This document shows positions 12,597 to 22,684 of a stretch of DNA of 64,000 nucleotides, piece by piece. How positions within the stretch are numbered: the stretch's first letter is position 1; every line of letters starts with the position of its first letter. Made by a program: the position numbers and the translations under genes. This DNA comes from Fomes fomentarius. Lineage: Eukaryota > Basidiomycota > Agaricomycetes > Polyporales > Polyporaceae. The notes under the pieces are model-generated. The model made no database searches. It worked only from the letters and a program-made list of their open reading frames with translations, and was not told where the DNA came from. The stretch is taken from contig JABYQN010000007.1 in the NCBI GenBank assembly GCA_022606135.1, forward strand, positions 2,046,001 through 2,110,000. Reading direction: 5' to 3'.

Positions 12597-13535
12597 ATTG
12601 TTAGAGTGGCCTTTGCTATTTGCAATCGCCCGTTCCGCTTGCGCTGGCAGTCGTCGCCAGTTCACAATGACGCATGGAAGTCTTGCTGTTTTGATCCATG
12701 CGACTACTGGACGCGAGCTCAGCAATTGACGGGGTCACCGGGCGTGTGTCTATGGTTGTTGACACCGTGGTGAATGCTCGGAGATATTGCGAGTTGTCAA
12801 GGTTATGGTGGTCAACGGTACTGATGAGGTGAAGAGGTGCGGGCCGCGGGATTTGCCACTCAATTATGCCCTCATTCGCGACTCATTACCTTCCTGACTC
12901 TTGACTTTTCTTGTGCCTTTCGGGGTGCTTTTTGTACAGGCAAAAGAGGGACCTGCGACACCAACACTGAGTAACAGCGTCGATCGAACGGTCCGTTCAT
13001 CCCGCACGGTGATAAAGGAGATAAATAACTGCGAGTTGATTACCGCTGTCACTTCACTCGTTTATGATCGCGATGCTATTAAGATGACGTTAAAGCGCCC
13101 GGTCGCACTCACGGAGGCTATGTTGCCATTGGCCCTTGGGAGGGCAGTTTATTACCTTCTCACTGATATGCGAAATTGCGAATCATCAGGCAGCCTCGAG
13201 CGGCGCGGAACGCAGTTGGCGAGCATGGCAACCACGGTTGTAATCACTGTCCGCGAGGCCCGATAGGGCCCGATCATGTGATCAACGCTTCGCTAGAACT
13301 ACAAAGAGGGCTGCCGTGGCGTGCCTCTTCCTCATTCTCCCCATCGTTCACCAGCCAAGACCGGTTCTTGACTTGTTCTCTTCAGACTTCAAGTTCTTCC
13401 GTTCTTCGTGAGTGCTCGTTCATCCGTTAAAGAGCATTGTATTGACAATGTGCCACTCAGGTCGCTGGCGTACCTCCCTCCTTCTAACAATATCGATACA
13501 ACGTTGCCAGTCAGGTCACCCAACACCCTTTCGCC
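12597..13535. other. Intergenic region, no gene recognised
   Basis: About 940 bp between two plus-strand genes. The frame open at 12901-13266 starts at a non-ATG codon and has no recognisable motif. The segment upstream of 13536 is pyrimidine-rich and probably holds the promoter and leader of the secreted-protein gene. Confidence 0.4.
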
Positions 13536-14369
13536 ATGGTCTCCTTCAAGTCCCTCGCATCCGTCGCCCTCTTCTCTTACCTCGCCGTTGCGGCCCCCGT
13601 TCGCCGTGAGGTCCCCCAAGAGCACTCCCACGAGCCCATTCTTGTCAAGGTCCGCGAGAGTTTGAACCTCAACAACCCCGACAAGATCGTCGACCCTGTC
13701 TTCTCACTGCTCGGTGACGCTGCTGCGGTTCAGGGTGCGGGTAACATCAAAGTGAGATTGACGCTTTCGCATCTCCATCCTTCTCTCACATCCCTGCCGT
13801 AAAAGGACCTCGCCTGCTTCCAGCAAGCGGTCGCTGACCAGGCGTTCACCAATGCCAAGGCGGCCAGCGACACTGCGGGCATGGTCAACGCTCTCCTCTT
13901 CCGCGCGATCGAGCGCAATACCGGCAAGGTCGGCCTCAAGTCCGCGCTCTGCACGCAGACTGCGGTGAACCCCGAGATCGCGGCCATCACACAGCACCAG
14001 GACCCCGCGTCCGACGGCGCGGCCGCGACGAACAAGGCCATCGTGCTCGAGCTCGCGAAGCAGATTGCTTCCATCGGCGGCGACCCGCTCGACGCGCTCA
14101 AGTCGGGCACGTTCGCGCCTGGCGACCTCAACGACGCGACCGGACGCGGTAACTCGTGCGACGACGCCAACGACGCGAACGGCTGCATCTTCACTCAGAA
14201 CCTCCTCGTTGCTGATGCGACTGAGGCCGAGATCACCGCGGCCGTCGCTGGTGTCTCGGCTGGAAATAATGCTTCGTCGGGCAACGATGCGGCTGCTGGC
14301 AACGACGCCTGCGACCAGACTGTCACCGTCACTGTCACTGTTGCCCCCACCGCGACTGCCCGTCGCTGA
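13536..14369 (+). CDS. Small secreted protein, function unknown
   Basis: Two exons (13536-13751, 13806-14369) encode 259 aa. The N-terminus has a classic signal peptide: MVSFK followed by a hydrophobic core (SLASVALFSYLAVAA) and a likely cleavage near AVAAP, then an RRE that could be a processing site. The mature part is Ala/Asp-rich, with cysteines around CFQQAV, ALCTQT, NSCDDANDANGCIF and a late DACDQ. The C-terminus (TVTVTVTVAPTATARR) is Thr/Val-rich, like stalk or anchor-proximal tails of cell-wall proteins, but no GPI signal follows. Codon third positions are strongly C/G-biased, which suggests high expression. The family is not one I can name. Confidence 0.78.
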
Positions 14370-14855
14370 GCGTCGTTGCGTACGCGAGTTATCGACTTGA
14401 TGACAGACTCCATCCTCCACGGCATGGTGAAATGATTGCTGCAATGCGGAAAGGGTCACTCACGTACCTCTCTCCGAGCCCCACTTTCTCTACTTGTTTC
14501 TTTCGGGTTACACCGGTTTTCACGTTCTTCTGGGCACCGTTTGCAGCAATTCGTGTTTTGTATTCCTATGGTTGTATCGATATTCTTAGTACCCGATCGC
14601 CTTGCGCTTCATTCTTTTGTACTTCGCTCGCTACCAATGCATTGTGTCTCCCGCGCGTCCACTGATTGTATGTCTGCCAGCATTCAGACGCATGCAAGTG
14701 AAAGTTCCACACTTGATGAGGTGCGCCCGATGTTATTTCGCTTTTAACAAGAATGCGTAAAGCAGTTGAGCAGAGTACACAAATCACCACCAAGCAGGGG
14801 TTTCTCGACGCAATCTCCATCATGCTACAATCATACTGATCATGACCTTCGTGGT
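14370..14855. other. Convergent intergenic region
   Basis: A 486-bp gap between the stops of the secreted-protein gene and the NmrA-like gene. It is T-rich in parts and no gene is visible. Both 3' ends must lie here. Confidence 0.4.
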
Positions 14856-15878
14856 TCATGCGTTCAATTTCTTCCTTAGCCATTCCTCCACACTCACCGT
14901 CTTCATGCCCCGCTGCGCATTCAAGGTCTTTTCCTTGTCCCAACTGACACCCTTGCCCTCCCCAAACAAGACCCTGTACTTCCTCAGTGGGTGCTCCGGA
15001 TCCTTCTTTAGTTCGTCTCGCAAGAACTCCGGGGTCCACTCTTCGCGTCGAACGTTTCTCTTGCCACCAATGACCTTCTCGACGATGTCCGCAAGCTCGC
15101 CGTAAGTGACCGTCTGTCCGGACGTGAAAACGACGCTGCCTCCGCGGTCATTCCTCCTAGGCGGCACCGCCAACACGTCCGCTACCACCTTCCCGATATC
15201 CTCCGCGTCCGTCAGTGTAACGGCGTTCCCCCAACCTCCCAAACCCCTCACGATGACCTCCCCATGCCCCTCAATCGTCTCATCTCCATCGAGGATCCCC
15301 TTCAGCCCCTCCACAACCCCGAATCCATCCTCGAACACAAAGCTCATGAACATCCCCGTGCTCACGATCGTCCACTCCACGCCGCTGTCCCCTCCCCTCA
15401 GCAAGTTCCTCACCGCGACCTGCTCCTTCATCAGCCCTCCAGCAGCCTCCGGTCCGATGACGTCATAGTCGACGCCGAACTGCCAAGGTAGGTACCGCCG
15501 CACGCTGCCCCCCTTCCCCACGCCAGCGTCCAGCACGGCAGCGGTGATCATGTGCTGCGTGCCATCCCCGCTGCCGTTGGTCGTGAAGCCGGTGCACGAA
15601 ATGACGGCGTCGTAGCCCGCGTCGCGGACGTGTGCGGTGAGGTCCGCGCGCGCGGTGGGAGCGGAGAGGTCGAGCGCGGTGAAGGAGAGGTTCTCTGGAC
15701 GCAGGGCGCGGAGGGAGGCGAGGCGGGTGGCGTCCGTGAGGGAGGGCGGGCGCAGAAGGATGGTGGTGCGAGTGCTGGCAAGTGCGGGGTGGGCAGAGAG
15801 GGCGCGGAGGATGGCGGTTCCAAGTTCGCCGGCACCGAGGAGGAGGATGGATCTAGGGATTGTTGGAGAGGAAGACAT
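14856..15878 (-). CDS. NmrA-like/isoflavone-reductase-like NAD(P)-binding protein
   Basis: A single-exon gene of 340 aa. The N-terminus has a Rossmann dinucleotide site SILLLGAGELGTAILRAL. It is followed by YDAVISCTGF, RRYLPWQFGVDYD and VEWTIVSTGMFMSFVFEDGF, all characteristic of the NmrA/isoflavone reductase-like atypical short-chain dehydrogenases. The C-terminal part (GQTVTYGELADIVEKVIGGK) matches the substrate-side helices of this group. In fungi these proteins act either as reductases in secondary metabolism or as redox-sensing regulators; sequence alone does not decide. There are no introns, unlike most neighbours. Start and stop are unambiguous. Confidence 0.85.
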   Translation of the reverse strand: MSSSPTIPRSILLLGAGELGTAILRALSAHPALASTRTTILLRPPSLTDATRLASLRALRPENLSFTALDLSAPTARADLTAHVRDAGYDAVISCTGFTTNGSGDGTQHMITAAVLDAGVGKGGSVRRYLPWQFGVDYDVIGPEAAGGLMKEQVAVRNLLRGGDSGVEWTIVSTGMFMSFVFEDGFGVVEGLKGILDGDETIEGHGEVIVRGLGGWGNAVTLTDAEDIGKVVADVLAVPPRRNDRGGSVVFTSGQTVTYGELADIVEKVIGGKRNVRREEWTPEFLRDELKKDPEHPLRKYRVLFGEGKGVSWDKEKTLNAQRGMKTVSVEEWLRKKLNA

Positions 15879-16578
15879 GGTATTGAATCGTCTTTTTCGC
15901 AGTAGTGAGTCAGCGTGCGTAGGCTTGTGTATGCGTGCGCGAGAGTTGCCTGCTGGATTGAAGAAGCGTGAGCGTGAAGTGATGGAAGCAGAAACACGGA
16001 ATCAAGCACTCTAACGTACTAGTAGAGAGAGAGTGAAGGTGTAGTTGTGCGGTTGAGAGTACTCGTACAGATGCTGTGGGCTCTTATAGCTATCTTGTGT
16101 GTTCGGTAGTACGCAAGTCATTTAGAGAGTCTTAGTCAGTTGGACTTAGCACATAGCACATAGCACATAATCATATGTGGACGCCAGGAGTCCCACTGCC
16201 AGCCTGACTACCCAACTTGCAATACGGGTGCAAAGCGAATATGACGAGTAAGTATCGGGCCTGCTGATCAAATGCACTGATCGTTCCCGGACACGAAAGT
16301 CATTCACAGGAGTTCATCTGCGTACATCCCAGTTATAAGGGCCGCAACAACAGCGTTCCATTGAGAACCCTATTGTGTGCAGCAGAACAGAGTAGTCTAG
16401 AGGCCGCAACAGATGCAAAGGGGCTACTACTACTAGCAGGAGATGCACCTGTATCGGGCCGTCCATGCCGAGGCGCGTACCCGGAGTTCAGTATAGCGCC
16501 CAACTGTGAAGTTACTCTTGTTTGGCTGCACACTGTCACTGTCAAGCGCGCAGAGACCTGAGTTCGCTGTCGTCCACG
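15879..16578. promoter_or_regulatory. Divergent upstream region with a small TAGCACA repeat
   Basis: 700 bp between the NmrA-like start (minus) and the next plus-strand start. Three tandem TAGCACA units lie at 16147-16167. No gene is visible. It probably contains promoters for both flanking genes, with no clear TATA box. Confidence 0.3.
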
Positions 16579-17774
16579 ATGGCCACTGTCCTTGCCGCTA
16601 TTCACCGCGCGCTGCGTCCCGGTGTTGCTCGTCATGTTGTTCAACCAAGCAGGGTGCTCCGGCAGGCGCGGACCATCCACATAACTCCAGTAGGTAAGAT
16701 CTCTGTGTCACCACACGCCATGACGCGCTGAATGCTCAACGAACACGTTTGGACAGTGTTGAAAAAGAAACAGACAAATGCGGCATCGGAGGCCGACGAG
16801 CTCTTCAACCAGGAGGAGGACGACTCCGACTCTCTCTTTCCATCATCCTCTGGCGACCTCTTCTCCGACGCGGCCGCTCCGTCTTCCAAACCTGACCCCG
16901 CCGGTCCTGCTGTGACGGGCTCACAAGACATACCTCCCCATAACCCATCCGTGCCCCCGCCTCCGAGTGTTGGTATCGAAACGCGCTTCGAGGAAGTTTA
17001 TGGCTTCCTCCGCGCGTTCCTGATCGACAAGACCGAAAAGCGTGTTCCGCGCGACACTGTCTGGAAGAACCTCTTCAATGTCGCCGCCAACCGCGACCAA
17101 TTGGAACGCCTGGTCGAATTGATGCCCAGGTGGAGAGACGCTAAGAGACAGTTCCCCAATTACACTGCTGCTCACTTCGCGAGTGCGTATCTTGTTCCTG
17201 TCTCACTCCCCACGATACCTGCACCATATACGTCGCCTGCATGCGCAACTCCTCGTCCTTCATTTGTTGTATCATGGTCTCACGGATCTCTGCAGCACGA
17301 TGTTCGGCTTTACGTTGCTCTGATCTCGCCCTCAAAGTGTTCAGCGACCGTCCCAAATACGGCCTCGACCTTTCCAAGGATGCTGCAATCATCACACTCC
17401 ATGATCTCCAAGCGTCGCATCCCATCCAAGACTGTTTGACCTTTACCTCTCTATACAGCATCTATCGGCTTCCACCCGTCACCTCCAACGCCACTTCTAC
17501 CGCCTTGCTCCTGTCTGCGCTCTTCAAGGATGGATCTGAGGAGTCGCTCACTTTGGCGCGCAGCATGGTGCCCTCCCTTCAGACGCTGCTGGCAAATACA
17601 GATCCCAAAGTTACGGATAGGCCGCTCCGACCATTCGTGATCAAGAAGAGGAAATGGCTTGCGTGGACATTGGTCAACCTCTCGGGCTGTTTCAAAAAGC
17701 ATGGCATAGAGCATGAATGGCTCGACGAGTTTATAAAAGCGAGTCGCGCTGCGTATAAGAAAAGAACGCTTTGA
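16579..17774 (+). CDS. Mitochondrially targeted protein of unknown function
   Basis: Three exons (16579-16693, 16757-17182, 17296-17774) total 1020 nt, encoding 339 aa in frame. The Arg-rich, acid-free N-terminus (MATVLAAIHRALRPGVARHV, then RQARTIHITPV) is a strong mitochondrial presequence. An acidic Ser-rich linker (EEDDSDSLFPSSS) follows. The rest is helical and Leu-rich (ETRFEEVYGFLRAFLIDKTE, WKNLFNVAANRDQLERLVEL, LSKDAAIITLHDLQ, DCLTFTSLYSIYRLPPV), reminiscent of helical-repeat proteins tied to mitochondrial translation. I cannot assign a family, and a mitoribosomal role is only a guess. The second intron is 113 nt, about twice the usual length here. Confidence 0.72.
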
Positions 17775-18590
17775 CGATAGACGTCGAGGGTATTGCCTTG
17801 CGACCTCGTACAGTACTACATCATAATTCATATGCACGTCACTGTCCACTCCCAGGTCCGCTGCGCACATCAATAGTTGGCATTGTCAGTTGCTGACCTC
17901 CGTCCCGGCCCCCGGGTACACATCGTGCCCCAAGTGGGTCAAGTATTCGAACGTGTTTGGGGTGTTTGGATATGAGCAAGGTCCGATTGCTGTCGTTCCT
18001 TTGGCTGTCTTTGGGAGTAGTGCTTAGAGAGACATGAAAGGTGGAGTCTTGCAGTACTATGGATACTGAACGCGAGCAGGCCGACGTCTGCTCACTATGT
18101 GGCATGGAATTCAACTTCAAGTTGAGTCCCTTTTTCCCTGCAAGGTCGTCCGTCTCACTGGTTTCTCTTAGACCACGAATGCCAGTGTATCAATGTTCAG
18201 TTTCATTTCGATACACATGTACTTCTCTGAAGGGTCGCAACACGATATCTCAGATTTGTCGATGTGAGGACATTGCCAACTTCGTAAGCTCACGTGAGCA
18301 TGACACAGGGGCCTTTGATGTTTTTACCGCCAATTAGTCGACGGAGTCTTGATCAGCCTTGTCGGGTGACCCATCACGAGCGAGTGTTGAAGACTGGGTA
18401 CTGAGGCCTTGGTACACTGGTAGGCTGCACTTCCCCGATCACATACGTCAAGTGATACCACCGGGTTCGTATGCATGTAGGTCCCAACCGAGGCCAATCA
18501 CACGCCATTACCAGTCAATGATGGCTATAAACGACGACTTCCCCACTCGCTGTGAGCCATTTCCTTGCCTCTTCTCGCCTAGTACTCACA
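17775..18590. other. Intergenic region with a CACGTG palindrome
   Basis: 816 bp without a recognised gene. GCTCACGTGAGC, a perfect 12-bp palindrome with an E-box core, lies at 18288-18299, about 290 nt upstream of the hydrolase ATG. The small open frame at 18041-18337 has a short Cys pair (CSLCG) but no family signature. Confidence 0.35.
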
Positions 18591-20008
18591 ATGAGCGCCC
18601 CTAAGTTGCATCCTGGTCTCGCTGCGGCACTTAAGACCGACCCACGGTTCTCGCAACCACCGCTTCCGGCTCCGGAAGGTGTTTCGCCCATCCAGCACAA
18701 TCGACAGATCGCCAACATCACATACAGTTCGCTCGCGAAGTACTGTGGAGAGCGTCTACCTTCCGGTATGTGCCAGCCCGAATAGTAGACGCGTGCAGTT
18801 ACTGACACTGTAGTGATTCACCTGTCTGCAGAGACGGAGTACAGCGTCGAAGATCGATTGATTCCAGTCGAGAATGGAGAAATCAATCTTCGCATTGTGA
18901 GGCCCACCGCTAGTGCGAGCAACTCGACGTATCCCGTCATGGTCTGGTTCCACGGTGGAGGCACGTTCTTCAAGCCTATCGTTCACGGAATTCGTGTTCT
19001 GACGGACGTGCTTATCGTTCAGGATGGGCGCTCTGCGACAGCAACATGGACGACAATCACTTGCGAACAATCAGCACGGACCTCCAGCTCGTGACTGTGA
19101 ACGTGGAATACAGGTCAGTAGGCCTTCGCCCCTCTCGTCTAATAGTACCCACGTCATTGCAGGCTGGTCCCGGAGCACCCCTTCCCGACACCGCTAGAGG
19201 ACTGCTACGCAGCACTCACATGGGTCAGTGATGTTACGATCCTGTCTATACTCTCTTCCTGACGAGCAACACGATTTTTGATAGGTCGTCACGCATGCTG
19301 CAGATATCGGGGTCGCTCTCGACAAGGGACTTATCATTGGTGGTGACTCAGCAGGTGGTAATCTCACCGCCTCGGTCGCGCTGAAAGCCCGCGACGACCC
19401 GTTCTTCGCCAGAGGGGCTGGGAACATCATCACTGGGCAGTATCTCCGTGAACCCGTCCTGGTACACGCCCTGGCAGCCATCCCAGACGCGTACAAGCCG
19501 TGCTGGCGGTCGTATGAAGAGAATAAGGACGCGCCGCTCCTCACGCGGGACGCCATGCTTCTCTATTTCAGTACGCACAGCAGCTCTCGAGAATCGCAAG
19601 CTGAAGTATTTTCTGATCACACACTCGGAATTCACAGACCTATATGGAGCAGCGCCAGATGACCTCCGCGTCTCCCCTCTGCTTGCTCCATCCTTTGCAG
19701 GACTTCCGCCTACGTTCCTTCAAATCATGGAGCTCGATCCGCTCCGGGACGATGGGGTAGTATACGAGAAACGCCTGCGTGAGGCAGGCATTCCTGTCAA
19801 GATCATATTGTACGTCAAACAATCCACCTCCGGATGATACTTTCGGCGTATTACTGACCATCGCTCCGCATCATATAGGAACCCCGGCGTTGGCCACGGC
19901 TTCCATTATATATTCCCGGAGATCGATGCCACGAGGAAGGTCGACCGTGATGCACGGGAAGGCCTAAGGTGGCTCCTGGACTTGGTGAAGAAGTCCGAGC
20001 ATGCATAA
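18591..20008 (+). CDS. Alpha/beta-hydrolase fold-3 esterase/lipase (HSL-like)
   Basis: Serine hydrolase acting on ester bonds. Seven exons (18591-18765, 18832-18960, 19023-19113, 19163-19223, 19285-19570, 19638-19809, 19879-20008) sum to 1044 nt, coding for 347 aa with consistent phases. It shows the oxyanion motif HGGGW, the nucleophile elbow GDSAGG (Ser of LIIGGDSAGGNLTASVAL), the acid region ELDPLRDDG, and the catalytic His in GVGHGFHYIFPE. LVPEHPFPTPLEDCYAAL is typical of the hormone-sensitive-lipase group. The second intron (18961-19022) begins GCACGT, so it appears to be a GC-AG intron; the reading frame and the HGGGW motif require that junction. No secretion signal is seen, so it is probably cytosolic. 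The substrate is unknown. Confidence 0.88.
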
Positions 20009-20221
20009 AGCGAGCTCGAGCTCGCCAATACCTTGACTGCGTCATCGCAGTGCCTGCCCAGTCGCTTTGGTTACCAAACATCTCCCTCGCGCCCGTATTG
20101 TACTACTAACTTGGAAGTGTCGTGCACAGCGCAGATATTACTTACACGCCCTCCGGTACTACTCGACTTGTAATAATACTAGTGGGGCGTCGAAACAATG
20201 GTGGTACCGCTACCTCCCGTA

Positions 20222-20413
20222 CTATTGAGCCTCGCCGAAAGTTTCACCAATGATGCCGGGGTCAATCTTCGACATGCTAAGCACTGGCAGGTCATCGCGC
20301 AGAAGATCGACCTGCGTTAACTCAGGGGTATGTCCTAGCGTCGGATGTTCGTCCCAGTTGAAACATTTGGCGTACGGTCCCTGAGGGAAGCTCAGAATCG
20401 GCCGGGCCTTCAG
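20222..20413 (-). pseudogene. Orphan terminal exon or gene remnant
   Basis: An open 64-codon stretch starts right after a good acceptor (CTCACTAG) and ends in TAG at 20222-20224. It reads ARPILSFPQGPYAKCFNWDE, then LLRDDLPVLSMSKIDPGIIG. The composition looks coding, and a 54-nt GT-AG intron upstream is plausible, but the upstream sequence is closed by stops in the matching phase. It lies just downstream of the AATase-like gene. I do not recognise the family. It may be the last exon of a lost gene. Confidence 0.3.
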
Positions 20414-20498
20414 CTAGTGAGACACAAGTCTCATGCACTCTGTGCAAGTCTATCTATGGCGGCTGACCTCCTATGATTCCGATACCTTATTCCTAATT

Positions 20499-21968
20499 CT
20501 ACGACGCAATTAAGCCCCTCAGTCCCTGATCAAACTCTCGTACAAACTCATCAGCGAGTTCATAGTCTACCGCACCCTTACCCCACGTCACCGTCACGCC
20601 CAGCCCACCATCAGGCGTTCCGACCGTATTGATCTTCAGTGCCGCACCTAATGTCGCGTCCGCTTGAGCGAACAAAGTCTCCCGGACACGCCACTTGGCA
20701 GTATCCCCAAGGCCCTGCGACGGGAACGCGCCGAGGTTGGACAGCTCGAACCCAAACGACCGCTTCCCGCCGAGCTTGTCCAGCAAGTACTTCTCGTACT
20801 GGCCATTTAGGTACCTGAGCATCCCAACCTTGGGCGCGGAGTGCGGGGCCTCCCGCCGGAGCGTTTCAGTGAGGTCCGCGGCAGCGTCCCATGGGAATGT
20901 GTCGGGCGAGACGATCCTATCACGGGGGATGAGGGGATGGTGAGCTTGGTGCGCTGAGACGTGGTTGCATAATGCTGTGGGCGCTGCCCCAGTGTAACGT
21001 CGAAGTGAGATGGGGATACTCGTGGGGACAGTGCTGTATTGCTCGCCGCCGGGCCGTGCGCGGATGAGACGGGTCAGGACGATGAGAGCAAGGGTATGCA
21101 AGGTGCTGGTGAGGGTCGTCTTGTGTTGCCGCGAGAGGTTGATGAGACGGGTGGCATCATCGGGACTGATGTTGAAGATCCGCACGGTGAGGTCCATGGT
21201 GAAGCTTGTAGGGATCGGGTTGCCTGTCCAGGCATCCGCGTGTTTTGGTTTGAGGAACGGCAAGACGGACTGCGCGACCTCCTTTACAACCGTCAACAAG
21301 GGGACTGACACGTCAATCGCTTCCTCCAGAGATGGTGTGAACACTGTGTCTTGGGGAAGTGCAGTGACGATCCCGGAGTGTCCAGATGGTGGCTCCTCGG
21401 TGGCGTTCAACGCCTTGAGGAGCGCCTGATGGAAGGCGAGTCCACTCTGTCCATCCCCCAAGGTGTGGTCGTAAGCAAACGCAATCGTCCCGTCTTGCAA
21501 CACGAGCAACTTCCACATCGGAAGGTCTTCTGTGAAGTCAATGCGTTGCGCGAAGAGCGTGGTAAGGACTGCCTGCAACTCTTCGCGGCCCTTGTCCACA
21601 AAGCTGACGAGCTTGCTGAGGTCTACGGACGGGAGGCGGACCCATGTCGGCCCAGCAGGAGGCGAAGGCAACAAGCGAGCCGAAAGCGCAGCATTGGTCC
21701 GGATTGTCTTCTCCAATGCTGCGAAGAGGGTCGGTTTGTCCAGAGGCACACCAGCGTTGCTCTCGTATCTCGCAGCAACGACGATGTAGGTGTTGGAGCC
21801 GATGCGCCCTCGCGCGTTGTGATACTGTTCAAAACACCCTATCGAAGTACTCCACGTCAGCTGTACAGTTCCTTCTCCCGGTAGTAAGGTAGGAGACTGA
21901 CCGGCTTCACGAAGGGCAATTCTACCACTGTCTGGTATTGCTGACTTGACGTTAACTTCTGTCACCAT
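20499..21968 (-). CDS. Alcohol acetyltransferase-like (AATase family) acyltransferase
   Basis: CoA-dependent acyltransferase of the condensation-domain superfamily. It is a single exon; the ATG at 21968 gives 489 aa. An in-frame upstream GTG also exists, but ATG is preferred. The N-terminal signature GCFEQYHNARGRIG matches the start of fungal AATases. The catalytic HxxxD-type motif is AYDHTLGDGQSGLAF. Later come ALCNHVSAHQAHH and FGFELSNLGAFP, the usual C-terminal core. Such enzymes make acetate esters from alcohols or acylate secondary metabolites. The neighbouring esterase could act in the opposite direction, but a link is only positional. No transmembrane segment is evident. Confidence 0.8.
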   Translation of the reverse strand: MVTEVNVKSAIPDSGRIALREAGQSPTLLPGEGTVQLTWSTSIGCFEQYHNARGRIGSNTYIVVAARYESNAGVPLDKPTLFAALEKTIRTNAALSARLLPSPPAGPTWVRLPSVDLSKLVSFVDKGREELQAVLTTLFAQRIDFTEDLPMWKLLVLQDGTIAFAYDHTLGDGQSGLAFHQALLKALNATEEPPSGHSGIVTALPQDTVFTPSLEEAIDVSVPLLTVVKEVAQSVLPFLKPKHADAWTGNPIPTSFTMDLTVRIFNISPDDATRLINLSRQHKTTLTSTLHTLALIVLTRLIRARPGGEQYSTVPTSIPISLRRYTGAAPTALCNHVSAHQAHHPLIPRDRIVSPDTFPWDAAADLTETLRREAPHSAPKVGMLRYLNGQYEKYLLDKLGGKRSFGFELSNLGAFPSQGLGDTAKWRVRETLFAQADATLGAALKINTVGTPDGGLGVTVTWGKGAVDYELADEFVREFDQGLRGLIAS

Positions 21969-22684
21969 ACTGATTGTTAAGACCACCGGCACCTGGAGGC
22001 TTGGAGGACGTGAAGTTGTGGTTCGAACTTCGCTTTAGCGGCCCGGGCGCGAGTTGCTTCGGTCAAGGGCTGTGCTGGCGTCCGAAATGAAGCCGGCTCC
22101 GTTGAGAAAGGTTGAATTGCAAATCATCAGGCTAATGTTAATCTTCAAGTTCTTTGATGCCTCCTTATGTTCTATGGGTCGATAACTTTCTGAAATTTGA
22201 GCAATCGCCTGCTGAACCATTGGAGCCAACAATCAAAGACCTGTTGGGCATCATGAGTCGGTGCTTCAGACGGTAAGTTGTGGTGGCAAGGGGACACTTC
22301 AACTTGAAATCCAAGTGAGATTCCGTATCATTTTGCACATTGCAGTAAGACCTCATACACATGTTGTCATATTGGTACGGCCCGATGGTGGCGCACCATG
22401 TTACTGAGATGTCTCCGTGATGAGTGCTGCAGCAAAGTTGTACTACCAGCGGCCTATAGTATATGTAGGCGCCCGTTGCCCTGAACAGACGCCTGTGTCG
22501 TGCGACTTTGGCGGTACTCGTTCCGGCCCGCAGAATCTCATGCGCGTGAAGCGTGACGCGCATTGTACGAACGCTTCTCTCTGGTTGTCCGCTTCCTCTG
22601 TCCACGATTTGACCATCACCCGAGGCTGACTTCAGCGCGTCGCAGCCATCGCAGTCGAATAGTTGCGAGCGATCCACCGTGACC
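21969..22684. promoter_or_regulatory. Divergent upstream region
   Basis: 716 bp between the AATase-like start and the PEX8-like start. A long minus-strand frame (22165-22686) begins at an ATG and reads 173 codons, but its product has no motif and overlaps the PEX8-like start, so it is treated as chance. No strong TATA box is seen. Confidence 0.3.

Noticed and set aside
12901..13266. 121-codon plus-strand frame
   Set aside because: Non-ATG start, no motif, no splice context.
20499..21992. Upstream GTG start for the AATase-like gene
   Set aside because: An in-frame ATG at 21968 is available; fungal nuclear genes rarely start at GTG.
22010..22045. GGTTCGAAC, a perfect B-box-like word
   Set aside because: No A-box or cloverleaf upstream.
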